Shown here: one piece after another, positions 7,912-16,961 of the stretch
Layout of the letters: every line of letters starts with the position of its first letter
Position numbering within the stretch: the first letter of the stretch is position 1
DNA from: Bacteroides caecigallinarum
GTDB taxonomy: Bacteria; Bacteroidota; Bacteroidia; Bacteroidales; Bacteroidaceae
Length of the DNA stretch: 64,000 nt
Assembly: GCF_021531075.1 (NCBI RefSeq)
Contig: NZ_JADYTJ010000009.1
Location: 21,487-85,486, forward strand
Direction of reading: 5' to 3'
Made by a program: the position numbers and the translations under genes
Notes under the pieces: generated by a model
Told to the model about the DNA's origin: nothing
The model's input: the letters and a program-made list of their open reading frames with translations, nothing else
Databases searched by the model: none

Positions 7912-8002
7912 GTCACACGTACGTGTCACTATAGTTACACGAGGGTGTGACTTAAGTCACACGAACGTGTTACGAGCGTTACACAAACGTGTTACGGTAA
8001 TT
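7912..8002 (+). repeat. Array of four palindromic 18-mers at 22-bp period (copy A)
   Basis: Units start at 7912, 7934, 7956 and 7978, separated by 4-base spacers TATA, TTAA and GAGC. The consensus is GTYACACGNNCGTGTYAC; unit 1 is GTCACACGTACGTGTCAC. The array ends in GGTAATT. Each unit can form its own hairpin, and half units of neighbours can also pair. The first 30 bases (7911-7940) are identical to the array near 27996. It occupies the 3' flank of apbE; the rest of 7887-8179 is AT-rich and contains the promoter of the next gene. Confidence 0.85.
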
Positions 8003-8122
8003 CAGCACAAGTATTTTTGACTATAACTGAATTTGCCTTACACTTTTATTGGTTTATTATTAAAGCTTTCCAGATAAACAATAGCCTGTTTCTTTTATTT
8101 TGTAGTCTAAAACACGTTCTAT

Positions 8123-8153
8123 TTTGTTATATATTACATAATTAGTATTTTTG
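8123..8153 (+). promoter_or_regulatory. Consensus Bacteroidota promoter of the PLD-family gene
   Basis: TTTG at 8123-8126 is followed after exactly 19 bases by TATTTTTG (8146-8153). This is the canonical -33/-7 arrangement, leaving a leader of about 20 bases before the ATG at 8180. Confidence 0.82.
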
Positions 8154-8179
8154 TACCTTCCATATAGAATACAGAAAAT

Positions 8180-9460
8180 ATGAGGTTTAAATACTTTATT
8201 ATATTTATCATATCATTCCTCTTTTACAGAGGCGTAAATATTTACGCCCAAACCAGCAATGAATATTACCATGAAGAATATTTACCTTCTGACTCCATCT
8301 TTGCTAATTATCTTAAATCAAGAAATATTCCGATATACAACAACAATGAAATAGAGCTATTACCCAACGGAAGAATCAAATTTGAAAGTTTGTTCGAGGC
8401 TATCAGAAAAGCACAAAAGCATATTCACCTGGAGTATTTCAATTTCAGAAGCGATTCTATAGCCAAAGAAATTTTCACTTTATTAGCAGAGAAAGCTAAA
8501 GAAGGGGTAAAAGTCAGAGCCATGTTCGATGATTTCGGAAACCTGTCAAATAACAGGCCCCTCCGCAAGGAGCATCTCAAGATGCTGAATGACAGAGGGA
8601 TAGAAATCATAAGATTTGACCCGATGAAATTTCCATACATAAATCATGCATTCAGCAGAGACCATCAGAAAATAGTTATAATAGACGGAAAGACAGGTTT
8701 TACAGGTGGTATGAATATTGCCGACTACTATATAAACGGGCTACCGGAAATAGGTCCGTGGAGAGATATGCATATATGTATAGAAGGTCCGGCTGTAACC
8801 GGTTTGCAAAAGGCGTTCCTATATGTGTGGAATCAAGAGACCAAACAAAACATAGACGGAGACACTTATTTCCCTTACGGAAAAGATTCTACTTATACTC
8901 CAAAACAGCTTGGCAAACAGGTGGCTATAGTGCAAAGAGTCCCACACAAATCGCCTGATGCGGTAAGAAGAGCTTATATAGAGGCTATGGATGCAGCAGA
9001 GCATCATATTCGTATAGTTACGCCATACTTCACTCCCACAAGGAGTGTAAGGAAAGCAATATACAGAGCACTTAAAAGAGGTATCAAAGTAGAAATTATG
9101 CTTTCTGAAAAATGCGATATATCATTCACTCCTGACGGTGGTTTTTATTATGCCAATAAATTCAGAAAAGCAGGAGCACATATATACCTGTACAAAGGCG
9201 GATTTCACCATACAAAAGTTATGACTGTAGACGACAGGTTCTGTACTGTAGGAAGTACAAACCTAAACAGCAGAAGCCTGAAATATGATTATGAAATAAA
9301 TGCATTTATTTTAGACTTGGGAACCACATACGAACTGGACAAAATATACAATAAGGATAAGGCAGACAGCGAAAGGATGACAAAAGAATACTACAGAAAA
9401 AGAGGAGTCTGGAGAAACTTTGTAGGGTGGTTCGCACATCTTTTGACACCAGTCATTTAA
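8180..9460 (+). CDS. Exported phospholipase D-like / cardiolipin synthase-like protein
   Basis: 426 residues. Two HKD motifs are intact: HQKIVIID (H162, K164, D169) and HTKVMTVD (H344, K346, D351), each followed by a GG or GS/TNLN element, as in cardiolipin synthases. These enzymes condense two phosphatidylglycerols, or hydrolyse and transfer phosphatidyl groups. Instead of the two N-terminal transmembrane helices of classic ClsA, it has one cleavable-looking signal peptide ending NIYAQ, so the catalytic domain may act in the periplasm or at the outer membrane. It has its own promoter and looks monocistronic. Confidence 0.88.
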   Translation: MRFKYFIIFIISFLFYRGVNIYAQTSNEYYHEEYLPSDSIFANYLKSRNIPIYNNNEIELLPNGRIKFESLFEAIRKAQKHIHLEYFNFRSDSIAKEIFTLLAEKAKEGVKVRAMFDDFGNLSNNRPLRKEHLKMLNDRGIEIIRFDPMKFPYINHAFSRDHQKIVIIDGKTGFTGGMNIADYYINGLPEIGPWRDMHICIEGPAVTGLQKAFLYVWNQETKQNIDGDTYFPYGKDSTYTPKQLGKQVAIVQRVPHKSPDAVRRAYIEAMDAAEHHIRIVTPYFTPTRSVRKAIYRALKRGIKVEIMLSEKCDISFTPDGGFYYANKFRKAGAHIYLYKGGFHHTKVMTVDDRFCTVGSTNLNSRSLKYDYEINAFILDLGTTYELDKIYNKDKADSERMTKEYYRKRGVWRNFVGWFAHLLTPVI

Positions 9461-9534
9461 TAACACTATAGCTTGCTGACCATATTACAAGCAAAATAAA
9501 AAACTTTGTGTACGTTTATGTCCGTTTTTTTTTC

Positions 9535-9542
9535 TAAATTTG
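9535..9542 (+). promoter_or_regulatory. -7 promoter element for metF
   Basis: TAAATTTG matches TAnnTTTG. It excludes upstream in-frame start codons such as 9506 and supports the ATG at 9581 with a leader of about 35 bases. Confidence 0.6.
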
Positions 9543-9580
9543 TCTCCATTGTAAACAATACATACAAATATAGAATAAAA

Positions 9581-10534
9581 ATGAGCGTAATAGATTTGAT
9601 AAATGCCGAGAAAACCACTGCATTCTCATTCGAAATTCTTCCTCCGCTGAAAGGTGCAGGAATAGACAAACTGATGTCAGATATTGAAACCCTTCTTCCA
9701 TATAACCCTAAATACATTAACATCACTACACACCGTAGTGAGTACGTATATATGCCTGAACCGAATGGTATGTATTGTCGTAAACTTACAAGAAGACGCC
9801 CGGGTACTGTAGCTGTAGCTGCTGCAATTAAAGCCAAATATGGAGTGACTGTAGTACCTCACATGCTGTGTAGCGGATATACACCAGAAGAAACAGAATA
9901 TACACTGATAGACCTTCAATTTCTAGGTATAACAGACCTGCTGGTTCTAAGGGGCGACAAGGCACCTCACCAAAAAAGTTTCACTCCGGAAAATGGAGGA
10001 CACGCACATGCCATCGACCTTCAGCACCAGATAAACAAATACAATCAAGGATTCTTCTTCGATGGTAAGGAAATGGATAAACTTCCGCCGCAATTCTGCT
10101 ATGGTGTGGCATGTTATCCGGAAAAACATGAGGAATCGCCAAACGCTGAAAGAGATTTATACTGGCTCAAACAAAAAGTTGAGGCAGGAGCGCAATATGC
10201 CGTTACACAAATGTTTTTCGATAATGAAAAATACTTTGATTTTGTCGACAAAGCACGCAAAGAAGGAATAAACATACCGATAATACCCGGTATCAAACCA
10301 TTGAAAAAGCTAAACCAGCTGAACGTCCTGCCAAGAACATTCAAAATAGACCTTCCTGAGACATTGGCTTCGGAAGTAAGAAAATGCAAAACAGATGAAG
10401 AAGTTGCAAGCCTTGGATGTGAATGGACTATTAACCAATGTAAGGAATTAATGTCGCATGGTGTTCCTAGCATACACTTCTATTCGGTAGGAGCAGTAGA
10501 TTCGATTGCCAAAATAGCAAAAGCTATTTACTAA
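9581..10534 (+). CDS. metF: Methylenetetrahydrofolate reductase
   Basis: 317 residues from MSVIDLINAEKTTAFSFEIL. MetF reduces 5,10-methylene-THF to 5-methyl-THF, using FAD, to supply methionine synthesis. Motifs include the FSFEILPP N-terminus, the YINITTHRSEY and VPHMLCSGYT segments, the LVLRGDKAPHQ region and AQYAVTQMFFDNEKYFDFV, followed by IPGIKPL. A longer frame opens at 9506, but the promoter at 9535-9542 and family alignment set the start here. holB begins 14 bases downstream. Confidence 0.95.
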   Translation: MSVIDLINAEKTTAFSFEILPPLKGAGIDKLMSDIETLLPYNPKYINITTHRSEYVYMPEPNGMYCRKLTRRRPGTVAVAAAIKAKYGVTVVPHMLCSGYTPEETEYTLIDLQFLGITDLLVLRGDKAPHQKSFTPENGGHAHAIDLQHQINKYNQGFFFDGKEMDKLPPQFCYGVACYPEKHEESPNAERDLYWLKQKVEAGAQYAVTQMFFDNEKYFDFVDKARKEGINIPIIPGIKPLKKLNQLNVLPRTFKIDLPETLASEVRKCKTDEEVASLGCEWTINQCKELMSHGVPSIHFYSVGAVDSIAKIAKAIY

Positions 10535-10548
10535 TATAAAAACAAAAA

Positions 10549-11703
10549 ATGAATAGCATACATACAATAACCAAAGGAGGATTTGCCTCTGTAATAGGGC
10601 AACAGGAAGCCGCAAGTATGGTAACACAGGCCATGCGTGCCGGAAGATTGCCGCATGCCATCATGGTTTGCGGACCATCCGGATGCGGGAAACTCTCTTT
10701 TGCCTTAGCTCTGGCCAAATATGTATGCTGTACAAATCCTTCTGAAAGCGATTCTTGTGGAGAGTGTATCTCATGCCGTCTGATAGATAAACAGGAACAC
10801 CCGGACATTCATTTCGTATTTCCTGTAATAAGAAAAAAAGACGGATCAGCAGTAGTATCCGACGACTGGATTAGCGAATGGAGACAAAGGTTAAGACAGT
10901 CACCGTATTTCTCACTTGCTGATTGGTGCAGAGAAATGGGCGACCCCAATAAACAGCCACTTATATATACTTCCGAAAGCAATGAAATACAACGTAAGCT
11001 TTCACTTAAATCTGCAATGGGGGGATATAAGGTAGCAATAATCTGGCTACCAGAGAAGATGAACGCCGAGTGTGCAAATAAATTACTGAAGCTGGTAGAA
11101 GAACCTCCGGAAAAGACTCTGTTCATCATGGTGAGCGAGGAACCCGAATACGTATTACCTACACTGGCGGGAAGAACGCAAAGAGTTAATCTTATTCCAA
11201 TAGAGCAAGATATCTTAAAAGACTATCTTATTGAAAAATTCGGACTCACAGAAACCGAAGCAAAAGATATAGCCAGATTATCGGAAGGAAGCGTATTACA
11301 GGCTATTCAAAACATAAGCCTAAGCGATGAAGAGAAAGCATGCTTTGACAGTTTCACCACACTAATGCGCCAGGCTTGGCGTCGCGACATACGTTCACTT
11401 AAAGACTGGAGTGAACAAATGGCATCGTGGGGAAGAGAAAGGCATAAAATATTTCTCAGGTATGCAGCTAGAATGAACCGTGAGAACTTCATGGCAAATT
11501 TCAGAACTCCTGACATAAATTACATGAACAGCGAGGAAGCCGCTTTCGCGGTACGTTTCGCACCATTTATTAACGAACGGAATGTTTATGGAATAGAAGA
11601 ATTAATCGAAGAAGCCATAACACACATAGAACAAAACGTAAATCCCAAAATGGTATTCTTCGATCTGGCAGTAAGAATGATAGTCTTAATAAAAAACAGA
11701 TAA
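10549..11703 (+). CDS. holB: DNA polymerase III subunit delta' (clamp-loader)
   Basis: 384 residues, an AAA+ clamp-loader subunit. The opening VIGQQEAASMVTQAMRAGRLPHA is typical. The Walker A-like motif GPSGCGKLS lies near residue 42, a four-Cys zinc module at about 61-76 (CTNPSESDSCGECISC), and the sensor region KLLKLVEEPPEKTLFIM near 185. It loads the beta clamp together with DnaX and HolA. Spacing of 14 bases from metF and about 40 bases to ricT suggests one transcript. The metF-holB-ricT-gldH order is, from general knowledge, common in Bacteroides relatives. Confidence 0.92.
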   Translation: MNSIHTITKGGFASVIGQQEAASMVTQAMRAGRLPHAIMVCGPSGCGKLSFALALAKYVCCTNPSESDSCGECISCRLIDKQEHPDIHFVFPVIRKKDGSAVVSDDWISEWRQRLRQSPYFSLADWCREMGDPNKQPLIYTSESNEIQRKLSLKSAMGGYKVAIIWLPEKMNAECANKLLKLVEEPPEKTLFIMVSEEPEYVLPTLAGRTQRVNLIPIEQDILKDYLIEKFGLTETEAKDIARLSEGSVLQAIQNISLSDEEKACFDSFTTLMRQAWRRDIRSLKDWSEQMASWGRERHKIFLRYAARMNRENFMANFRTPDINYMNSEEAAFAVRFAPFINERNVYGIEELIEEAITHIEQNVNPKMVFFDLAVRMIVLIKNR

Positions 11704-11742
11704 TATAAACCGTATTTTTTACGGTACTTAAATATATATCAT

Positions 11743-13122
11743 ATGAACAACGAATATAAATTGAAAAATGGTAGCGGTTGTCTAGCTTGCACAGGCTGTG
11801 GACGACAAGACAACAAGCTGAATACATACGACTGGATGGCGGATATCCCCGGAAATTCAGAAGAGCAAGATATGGTGGAAGTTCAATTCAAGAACACCAG
11901 AAAGGGATATTATAAAAACAGTAATCGTCTTCCACTTATGAAAGGCGATATAGTAGCTGTAGAAGCAAGTCCTGGACACGATATAGGAACAGTTACACTT
12001 ACCGGACGTCTTGTTCCTTTGCAAATGAAAAAGGCAAACATTCGTCAGGATGTAGAAATTAAAAGGGTTTATCGCAAAGCTAAACCTGTGGACATGGAAA
12101 AATACGAAGAAGCAAAGTCGCGCGAACATCAAACCATGATACGTTCAAGAAAGATAGCAGAAGACCTTGGACTGAAAATGAAAATAGGTGACGTGGAATA
12201 TCAGGGCGACGGAAATAAAGCTATTTTCTACTATATAGCAGATGAACGTGTGGACTTCAGACAGCTAATAAAAGTGTTGGCTGACGCTTTCAAAGTTCGA
12301 ATTGAGATGAAACAGATTGGTGCACGTCAGGAAGCAGGAAGAATAGGTGGTATCGGACCGTGTGGAAGAGAATTGTGTTGTGCCACATGGATGACAAGTT
12401 TTATCTCCGTTTCTACCAGTGCAGCCAGATATCAGGACATTTCACTAAATCCTCAAAAGCTTGCAGGACAATGTGCCAAGCTAAAATGCTGCCTGAACTA
12501 CGAAGTAGACGCATACGTGGAATGCCAGAAAAGACTTCCAAGCAAAGAAATTGAATTGGAAACAATCGATTCTACATACTACTATTTCAAAGCTGATATT
12601 TTAGCAGGAACTATAACTTATAGCACTGATAAAAGTTTTCTTGCCAACGAATGTACCATCAGTGCCCGCAGAGCATTTGAGGTTATAAACATGAATCGTC
12701 GTGGCGAAAAACCTGAAAAACTGGAAAGTAGCGAGAATGCAAAGGAAGAACGTAAATCAAAAGACTTGCTGGAACAGGAAAGCTTGACAAGATTTGACAA
12801 GAACAAAAACTCCAAAAATAAAAAGAAGAAAAATAAAGGAGCACCAAACAACTTACCTTCAGAAACTGAACAAGCATCTGTAGAAAAGCCTGTAGCAGAA
12901 AAGAATCAAAACAAAGGACAAAAGCCACAGGAAAAAGTTAAAGAAAATAATGATTCTGAAAAGCAAACAGACAACAGACCTAGAAACCAACGAAACAAAA
13001 ATAGAGGAAATAATCCTAACAGAAGACAAAATAACGGAAATCAAGGCGAACAAAAACCGAAAACAAACAATCAGCAACAGCAGCCGGAAGGCAAAGTCAA
13101 TACTGATAATATGCCACAATAA
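11743..13122 (+). CDS. RicT/PSP1-domain protein with a disordered C-terminal tail
   Basis: 459 residues. After a short Cys-rich start (GCLACTGCGR) comes the PSP1 domain, with the conserved GARQEAGRIGGIGPCGRELCC block near residue 191 and AKLKCCLNYE near 246. The clustered cysteines resemble those that bind Fe-S clusters in the RicA-RicF-RicT complex, which in Bacillus affects RNase Y specificity. From about residue 330 the tail is low-complexity K/N/Q/E (NKNSKNKKKKNKG and many NQ repeats), predicting disorder or RNA binding. The target in this lineage is unknown. gldH follows. Confidence 0.85.
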   Translation: MNNEYKLKNGSGCLACTGCGRQDNKLNTYDWMADIPGNSEEQDMVEVQFKNTRKGYYKNSNRLPLMKGDIVAVEASPGHDIGTVTLTGRLVPLQMKKANIRQDVEIKRVYRKAKPVDMEKYEEAKSREHQTMIRSRKIAEDLGLKMKIGDVEYQGDGNKAIFYYIADERVDFRQLIKVLADAFKVRIEMKQIGARQEAGRIGGIGPCGRELCCATWMTSFISVSTSAARYQDISLNPQKLAGQCAKLKCCLNYEVDAYVECQKRLPSKEIELETIDSTYYYFKADILAGTITYSTDKSFLANECTISARRAFEVINMNRRGEKPEKLESSENAKEERKSKDLLEQESLTRFDKNKNSKNKKKKNKGAPNNLPSETEQASVEKPVAEKNQNKGQKPQEKVKENNDSEKQTDNRPRNQRNKNRGNNPNRRQNNGNQGEQKPKTNNQQQQPEGKVNTDNMPQ

Positions 13123-13136
13123 AACAAACATATAAA

Positions 13137-13163
13137 ACAGGCAGAGGAAAACCCTCTGCCTGT
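13137..13163 (+). terminator. Strong hairpin between ricT and gldH
   Basis: ACAGGCAGAGG pairs with CCTCTGCCTGT, an 11-bp perfect stem with a 5-base loop, 15 bases after the ricT stop. No T-run follows, so it may be a partial terminator or mRNA-stabilising structure that lets some transcription through to gldH. Confidence 0.6.
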
Positions 13164-13202
13164 ATATCTATATATTAAAGAATCCAACACAAATATCCCA
13201 AT

Positions 13203-13661
13203 ATGTCTGCCTATATATACAAACTGATATTAATTTCATTATGCAGTACATTTACATACTGCACATCGAATACTGTATATCATCATTACAATCCCATATC
13301 AAACGATGGTTGGAAAAGGTCAGACACAATATTCTTTATACTAAACGATAGCCTAGAAATAGGCGATTATAACACTCAAATCGGTATCAGACATACCATA
13401 GACTATCCATATAGAGATTTATGGCTATCTATACTGATGCACGACAAAATTTCTCCAGACACTATTCATCTTTTTATAGCAAACGAACGCGGAAACTGGA
13501 ATGGAAACGGAACAGCGAGCGGTTATTACCAATATGAATCAGAAGCGCCTATATTCAAATACACAAGCCAAGCTGACTCTATTATAAAAGTATGGCATAT
13601 AATGAAAGAAGAAACACTGCTTTCAATAACCGATATAGGCATCAAAATATCAAAACAATAA
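13203..13661 (+). CDS. gldH: Gliding motility lipoprotein GldH family
   Basis: 152 residues with a signal peptide and lipobox ending STFTYC. GldH-like features are YHHYNPISNDGWKRSDTIFF, GIRHTIDYPYRDLWLSI and the GNWNGNGTASGYYQ region. In Flavobacterium GldH is needed for gliding, but the family is widespread in non-gliding Bacteroidales where its role is unclear. It is convergent with rodA, with only 2 bases between stop codons, so the two mRNAs probably overlap at their 3' ends. Confidence 0.82.
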   Translation: MSAYIYKLILISLCSTFTYCTSNTVYHHYNPISNDGWKRSDTIFFILNDSLEIGDYNTQIGIRHTIDYPYRDLWLSILMHDKISPDTIHLFIANERGNWNGNGTASGYYQYESEAPIFKYTSQADSIIKVWHIMKEETLLSITDIGIKISKQ

Positions 13662-13663
13662 TA

Positions 13664-15130
13664 TTATCCTTTTGTATTTCCGTGTCGTGCCGCATCAATT
13701 CTTAGAAACACGAACAACAGAATGGTAAATCCCCATAACGAAGAGCCTCCATAACTGAAGAACGGAAGTGGAATACCAATAACAGGAGTAAGTCCTAAAA
13801 CCATTCCAACATTGATAAAAAGATGAAAGAAGAAAATACTCATTACACAATAACCGTAAACACGGGCAAACCTCGTAGGCTGTCGCTCTGACAAATATAT
13901 AAGGCGCAATATCAGCGAAAGATAAACAAGGAGAACCACCGAAGACCCTATAAAGCCCTGCTCCTCGCCCACCGTACAGAATATAAAGTCAGTATCCTGT
14001 TCTGGCACATACTTAAGTTTTGTCTGAGTACCATTCAGAAAACCTTTACCTGCAAAACCACCTGAACCTATTGCTATTTTACTCTGATTCACATTATATC
14101 CGGCTCCGGAAGGATCATCTTTCATTCCAAGCAATACTTCAATCCTTACTTTCTGGTGAGGTTCAAGAACATTCGCAAAAACATAATCTGTAGAGAACAG
14201 GAATACAACCGAACCTATAACAAAAACCGATATATATAAATAACTGTATATCCTTTCACGCAAGAAAAAAACAATCATAGCAATAGATAAAACCCCATTA
14301 ACTATTAATAGCATATATACCATATTAAAGGGTATTACATAAAAGGAGAATAACACTCCCAAAATAATACAAGTAATACCTACAGCAAGGATTATCATAG
14401 CTAATTTCTGTGCCTGCCTGCAATATACCCATATAAGCCCTGACGTAAGAATTATAATAAGTGATAATACAGCAAACTCTCCCCAAGGAGTTATTCCGTC
14501 CGCCATTGGAACTATAGAAAACCTGATACCTACAATAAAGTAAACTACAGCACATACACCAGTAAATAATATTGCCCCAGGCATTCCTTCCCTATACAAC
14601 ATAAGGAAAAAAGAAAGATATACCAGTGCCGAGCCCGTTTCCTTCTGCATAATAATAAGAAACATCGGTATCAATATAATAGCAATAGTAGCTATAAAAT
14701 GCTTTCTATTAGATAATGAATAAGTATATTCACCCATAAACTTTGCCAAAGCCAATGCCGTACCGAATTTTGCAAATTCGGCAGGCTGTATGCTTACAGG
14801 TCCTAGTACGATCCATGATTTAGAACCTTTTATTTCATGCGGATTAAAGATAGTGGCAAAAAGAAGCAAAAGCAGAATTCCAAATATAAGGAATGCATAT
14901 GTATCGAAAAAACGATGATCAAGTGAAAGTATGACAGAAGCCAAACCTAACGAACAAGCTATCCAAACCAACTGCTTTCCGGAACGCAAACCAAAGTCCA
15001 GAAAATTCGCATCACCATAATCATAGCTAGCTCCACAAATACTAAACCATCCGCAAATAACCAGCAAGATATACAACAGTACAGTCCACCAGTCAACATT
15101 CTTAAATATACTATCTTTCTTGTAAGCCAT
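13664..15130 (-). CDS. rodA: Rod-shape-determining protein RodA (SEDS peptidoglycan glycosyltransferase)
   Basis: 488 residues from the ATG at 15130 (MAYKKDSIFKNVDWWTVLLY). RodA polymerises glycan strands during cell elongation together with PBP2. The protein has about ten transmembrane helices and SEDS motifs such as GSKSWIVLGPVSIQPAEFAKF, MQKETGSALVYLSFF, the AIGSGGFAGKGFLNGTQ stretch and the C-terminal PVIGIPLPFFSYGGSS. The frame extends upstream to 15190, but this start overlaps the mrdA end by 20 bases, typical of translational coupling. It is the last gene of the mre operon. Confidence 0.94.
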   Translation of the reverse strand: MAYKKDSIFKNVDWWTVLLYILLVICGWFSICGASYDYGDANFLDFGLRSGKQLVWIACSLGLASVILSLDHRFFDTYAFLIFGILLLLLFATIFNPHEIKGSKSWIVLGPVSIQPAEFAKFGTALALAKFMGEYTYSLSNRKHFIATIAIILIPMFLIIMQKETGSALVYLSFFLMLYREGMPGAILFTGVCAVVYFIVGIRFSIVPMADGITPWGEFAVLSLIIILTSGLIWVYCRQAQKLAMIILAVGITCIILGVLFSFYVIPFNMVYMLLIVNGVLSIAMIVFFLRERIYSYLYISVFVIGSVVFLFSTDYVFANVLEPHQKVRIEVLLGMKDDPSGAGYNVNQSKIAIGSGGFAGKGFLNGTQTKLKYVPEQDTDFIFCTVGEEQGFIGSSVVLLVYLSLILRLIYLSERQPTRFARVYGYCVMSIFFFHLFINVGMVLGLTPVIGIPLPFFSYGGSSLWGFTILLFVFLRIDAARHGNTKG

Positions 15131-16961
15131 AATTAATTCTTCGTTTCTGTATCTCATCAGCCTGTAACTGACTTTGTGGCGAAAGTTCACCCTTCAAATA
15201 TTTTTCTATCATCAGTTTTCCTATCGGAACTCCGTAAACAGCACCGAAACCTCCATTTTCCACATACACAGCAATTGCTATTTTAGGATTATCCATAGGT
15301 GCAAATCCCATAAAGGCAGAATGGTCTTTACCTTTGTTTTGGGCCGTTCCTGTTTTACCACAGACCTCTATATCCGGAAGATTTGCGCCTCTACAAGTTC
15401 CACCCAGGACAGCGGCACGCATTCCTTGCACAACTTCATCATAATGTGTACGGTCTACTTTGGTAAAATGTTTTTCAGAATACTTTTTGTCAAGCTGGTC
15501 TCCTTCAACTTCCTTCACTACATGTGGAGTTATATAGTATCCTCTATTTGCTATTGTAGCACCAAGATTGGCAATCTGCAATGGTGTAAGAGTAACCTCA
15601 CCCTGACCTATCGATATACTTATGATTGTCAGTCCATTCCATGACCCACGATAAGCCTTGTCGTAAAAAGCTGCATTAGGAATCATCCCACGTTTCTCGC
15701 CGGGAAGATCTATACCTAAAGTATATCCAAATCCCATTGATACCATATAGTCACGCCATGTATTCATGGCATTCTGAACAGAACCATATTTACTGCGAGC
15801 GCCAATCATATAATATAATCCCCAACAAAAGTATGCATTACATGAAGTAGCCAAAGCCGGAATAACTGACAAAGGAGAGCCATGAGCATGACACCCCACA
15901 TGCAATCCCCTAAAGTTGAAACCATGAGAACAAGGATATTGAGTATCGGTATTGATTATACCTTCCTGAAAGAAAGTAAGCGCCTGCGAGGTCTTGAATG
16001 TGGATCCCGGCGGATAAGTACCCATAATTGCACGATTTAGCAATGGTTTCCAAGGATCAACAGAGAGTTTCAAATGATTTTCCCCTCTATGTCTTCCTGC
16101 CATCAGGTGTGGATTATATGAGGGAGACGACACCAGACATAGGACCTCACCAGTTGACGGTTCTATGGCAACAATACTACCTATCTTGCCTTCCAAAAGT
16201 CTTTCTCCCAAGGCCTGAAGTTCAATATCCAGACTTAACTTAAGATTCTTTCCTGCTACCGGAGCCTTGTCGAGGCTACCATTCATATAATTCCCCTGAA
16301 TTCTTCCATGAGCATCACGGAGCAATATCTCTACTCCCTTCTCGCCTCGCAACTGTGTTTCATACGAACGTTCCACTCCCAGCTTACCGATAAAATCTCC
16401 TCTTTTATAATAAGGATCTTCTTCTATCTCGCTTTTCGAAACCTCTGCAATATCGCCTAGGATATGAGCACCACAATCATATCCATACTGTCTCACAGTT
16501 CTGGCCTGTATATAAAATCCGGGATAATTAAAAAGCTTTTCACGAAAAACAGCACAATCCTCTGAAGAAAGTTGAGTAAGGAGAACCTGATGGGTATATC
16601 TTGAATATCCTGGGTTAATGTTTCGGTTACGTATATCCTTGAAACGCTTAACAAGAAAATCCTTTGAAACGCCCAATGTAGTAGCCAATTCAAGAGTATC
16701 AAACTTCTCTACTTCCTTCATTACAACAGTAATATCATATGCAGGCTGATTGAAAACCAGCAGTCTCCCCTGCCTGTCGTATATCAGTCCGCGAGGAGGA
16801 TATTTTACTCTTTGCAGAAGAGCATTACTGTCGGCATTGCGTTTGTAGTCGTCACTCATTATCTGCAGAGAAAAAAGCCGTATAATAAAAACCAGAACGA
16901 TAAGGATTACTACTCCTCCAATAGTATATTTCCTTTTTTCAAGTTTATAATCACGTTTCAC
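15111..16961 (-). CDS. mrdA: Penicillin-binding protein 2 (MrdA)
   Basis: 616 residues, class B PBP. An N-terminal membrane helix (about 14-32) precedes the pedestal domain (PPRGLIYDRQGRLLV) and the transpeptidase domain. Active-site motifs are PGSTFKTSQ (Ser-x-x-Lys), TSCNAYF (Ser-x-Asn) and CGKTGTAQNKG (Lys-Thr-Gly). It cross-links peptidoglycan in the elongasome beside RodA. The start codon is GTG, and TAGTG at 16963-16959 merges the mreD stop with this start by one base, which strongly supports coupling. Confidence 0.95.
   Translation of the reverse strand: MKRDYKLEKRKYTIGGVVILIVLVFIIRLFSLQIMSDDYKRNADSNALLQRVKYPPRGLIYDRQGRLLVFNQPAYDITVVMKEVEKFDTLELATTLGVSKDFLVKRFKDIRNRNINPGYSRYTHQVLLTQLSSEDCAVFREKLFNYPGFYIQARTVRQYGYDCGAHILGDIAEVSKSEIEEDPYYKRGDFIGKLGVERSYETQLRGEKGVEILLRDAHGRIQGNYMNGSLDKAPVAGKNLKLSLDIELQALGERLLEGKIGSIVAIEPSTGEVLCLVSSPSYNPHLMAGRHRGENHLKLSVDPWKPLLNRAIMGTYPPGSTFKTSQALTFFQEGIINTDTQYPCSHGFNFRGLHVGCHAHGSPLSVIPALATSCNAYFCWGLYYMIGARSKYGSVQNAMNTWRDYMVSMGFGYTLGIDLPGEKRGMIPNAAFYDKAYRGSWNGLTIISISIGQGEVTLTPLQIANLGATIANRGYYITPHVVKEVEGDQLDKKYSEKHFTKVDRTHYDEVVQGMRAAVLGGTCRGANLPDIEVCGKTGTAQNKGKDHSAFMGFAPMDNPKIAIAVYVENGGFGAVYGVPIGKLMIEKYLKGELSPQSQLQADEIQKRRINYGLQER

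Noticed and set aside
7912..8002. CRISPR-like array
   Set aside because: Units are 18 bases with 4-base spacers, far too short for CRISPR spacers, and no cas genes are nearby.
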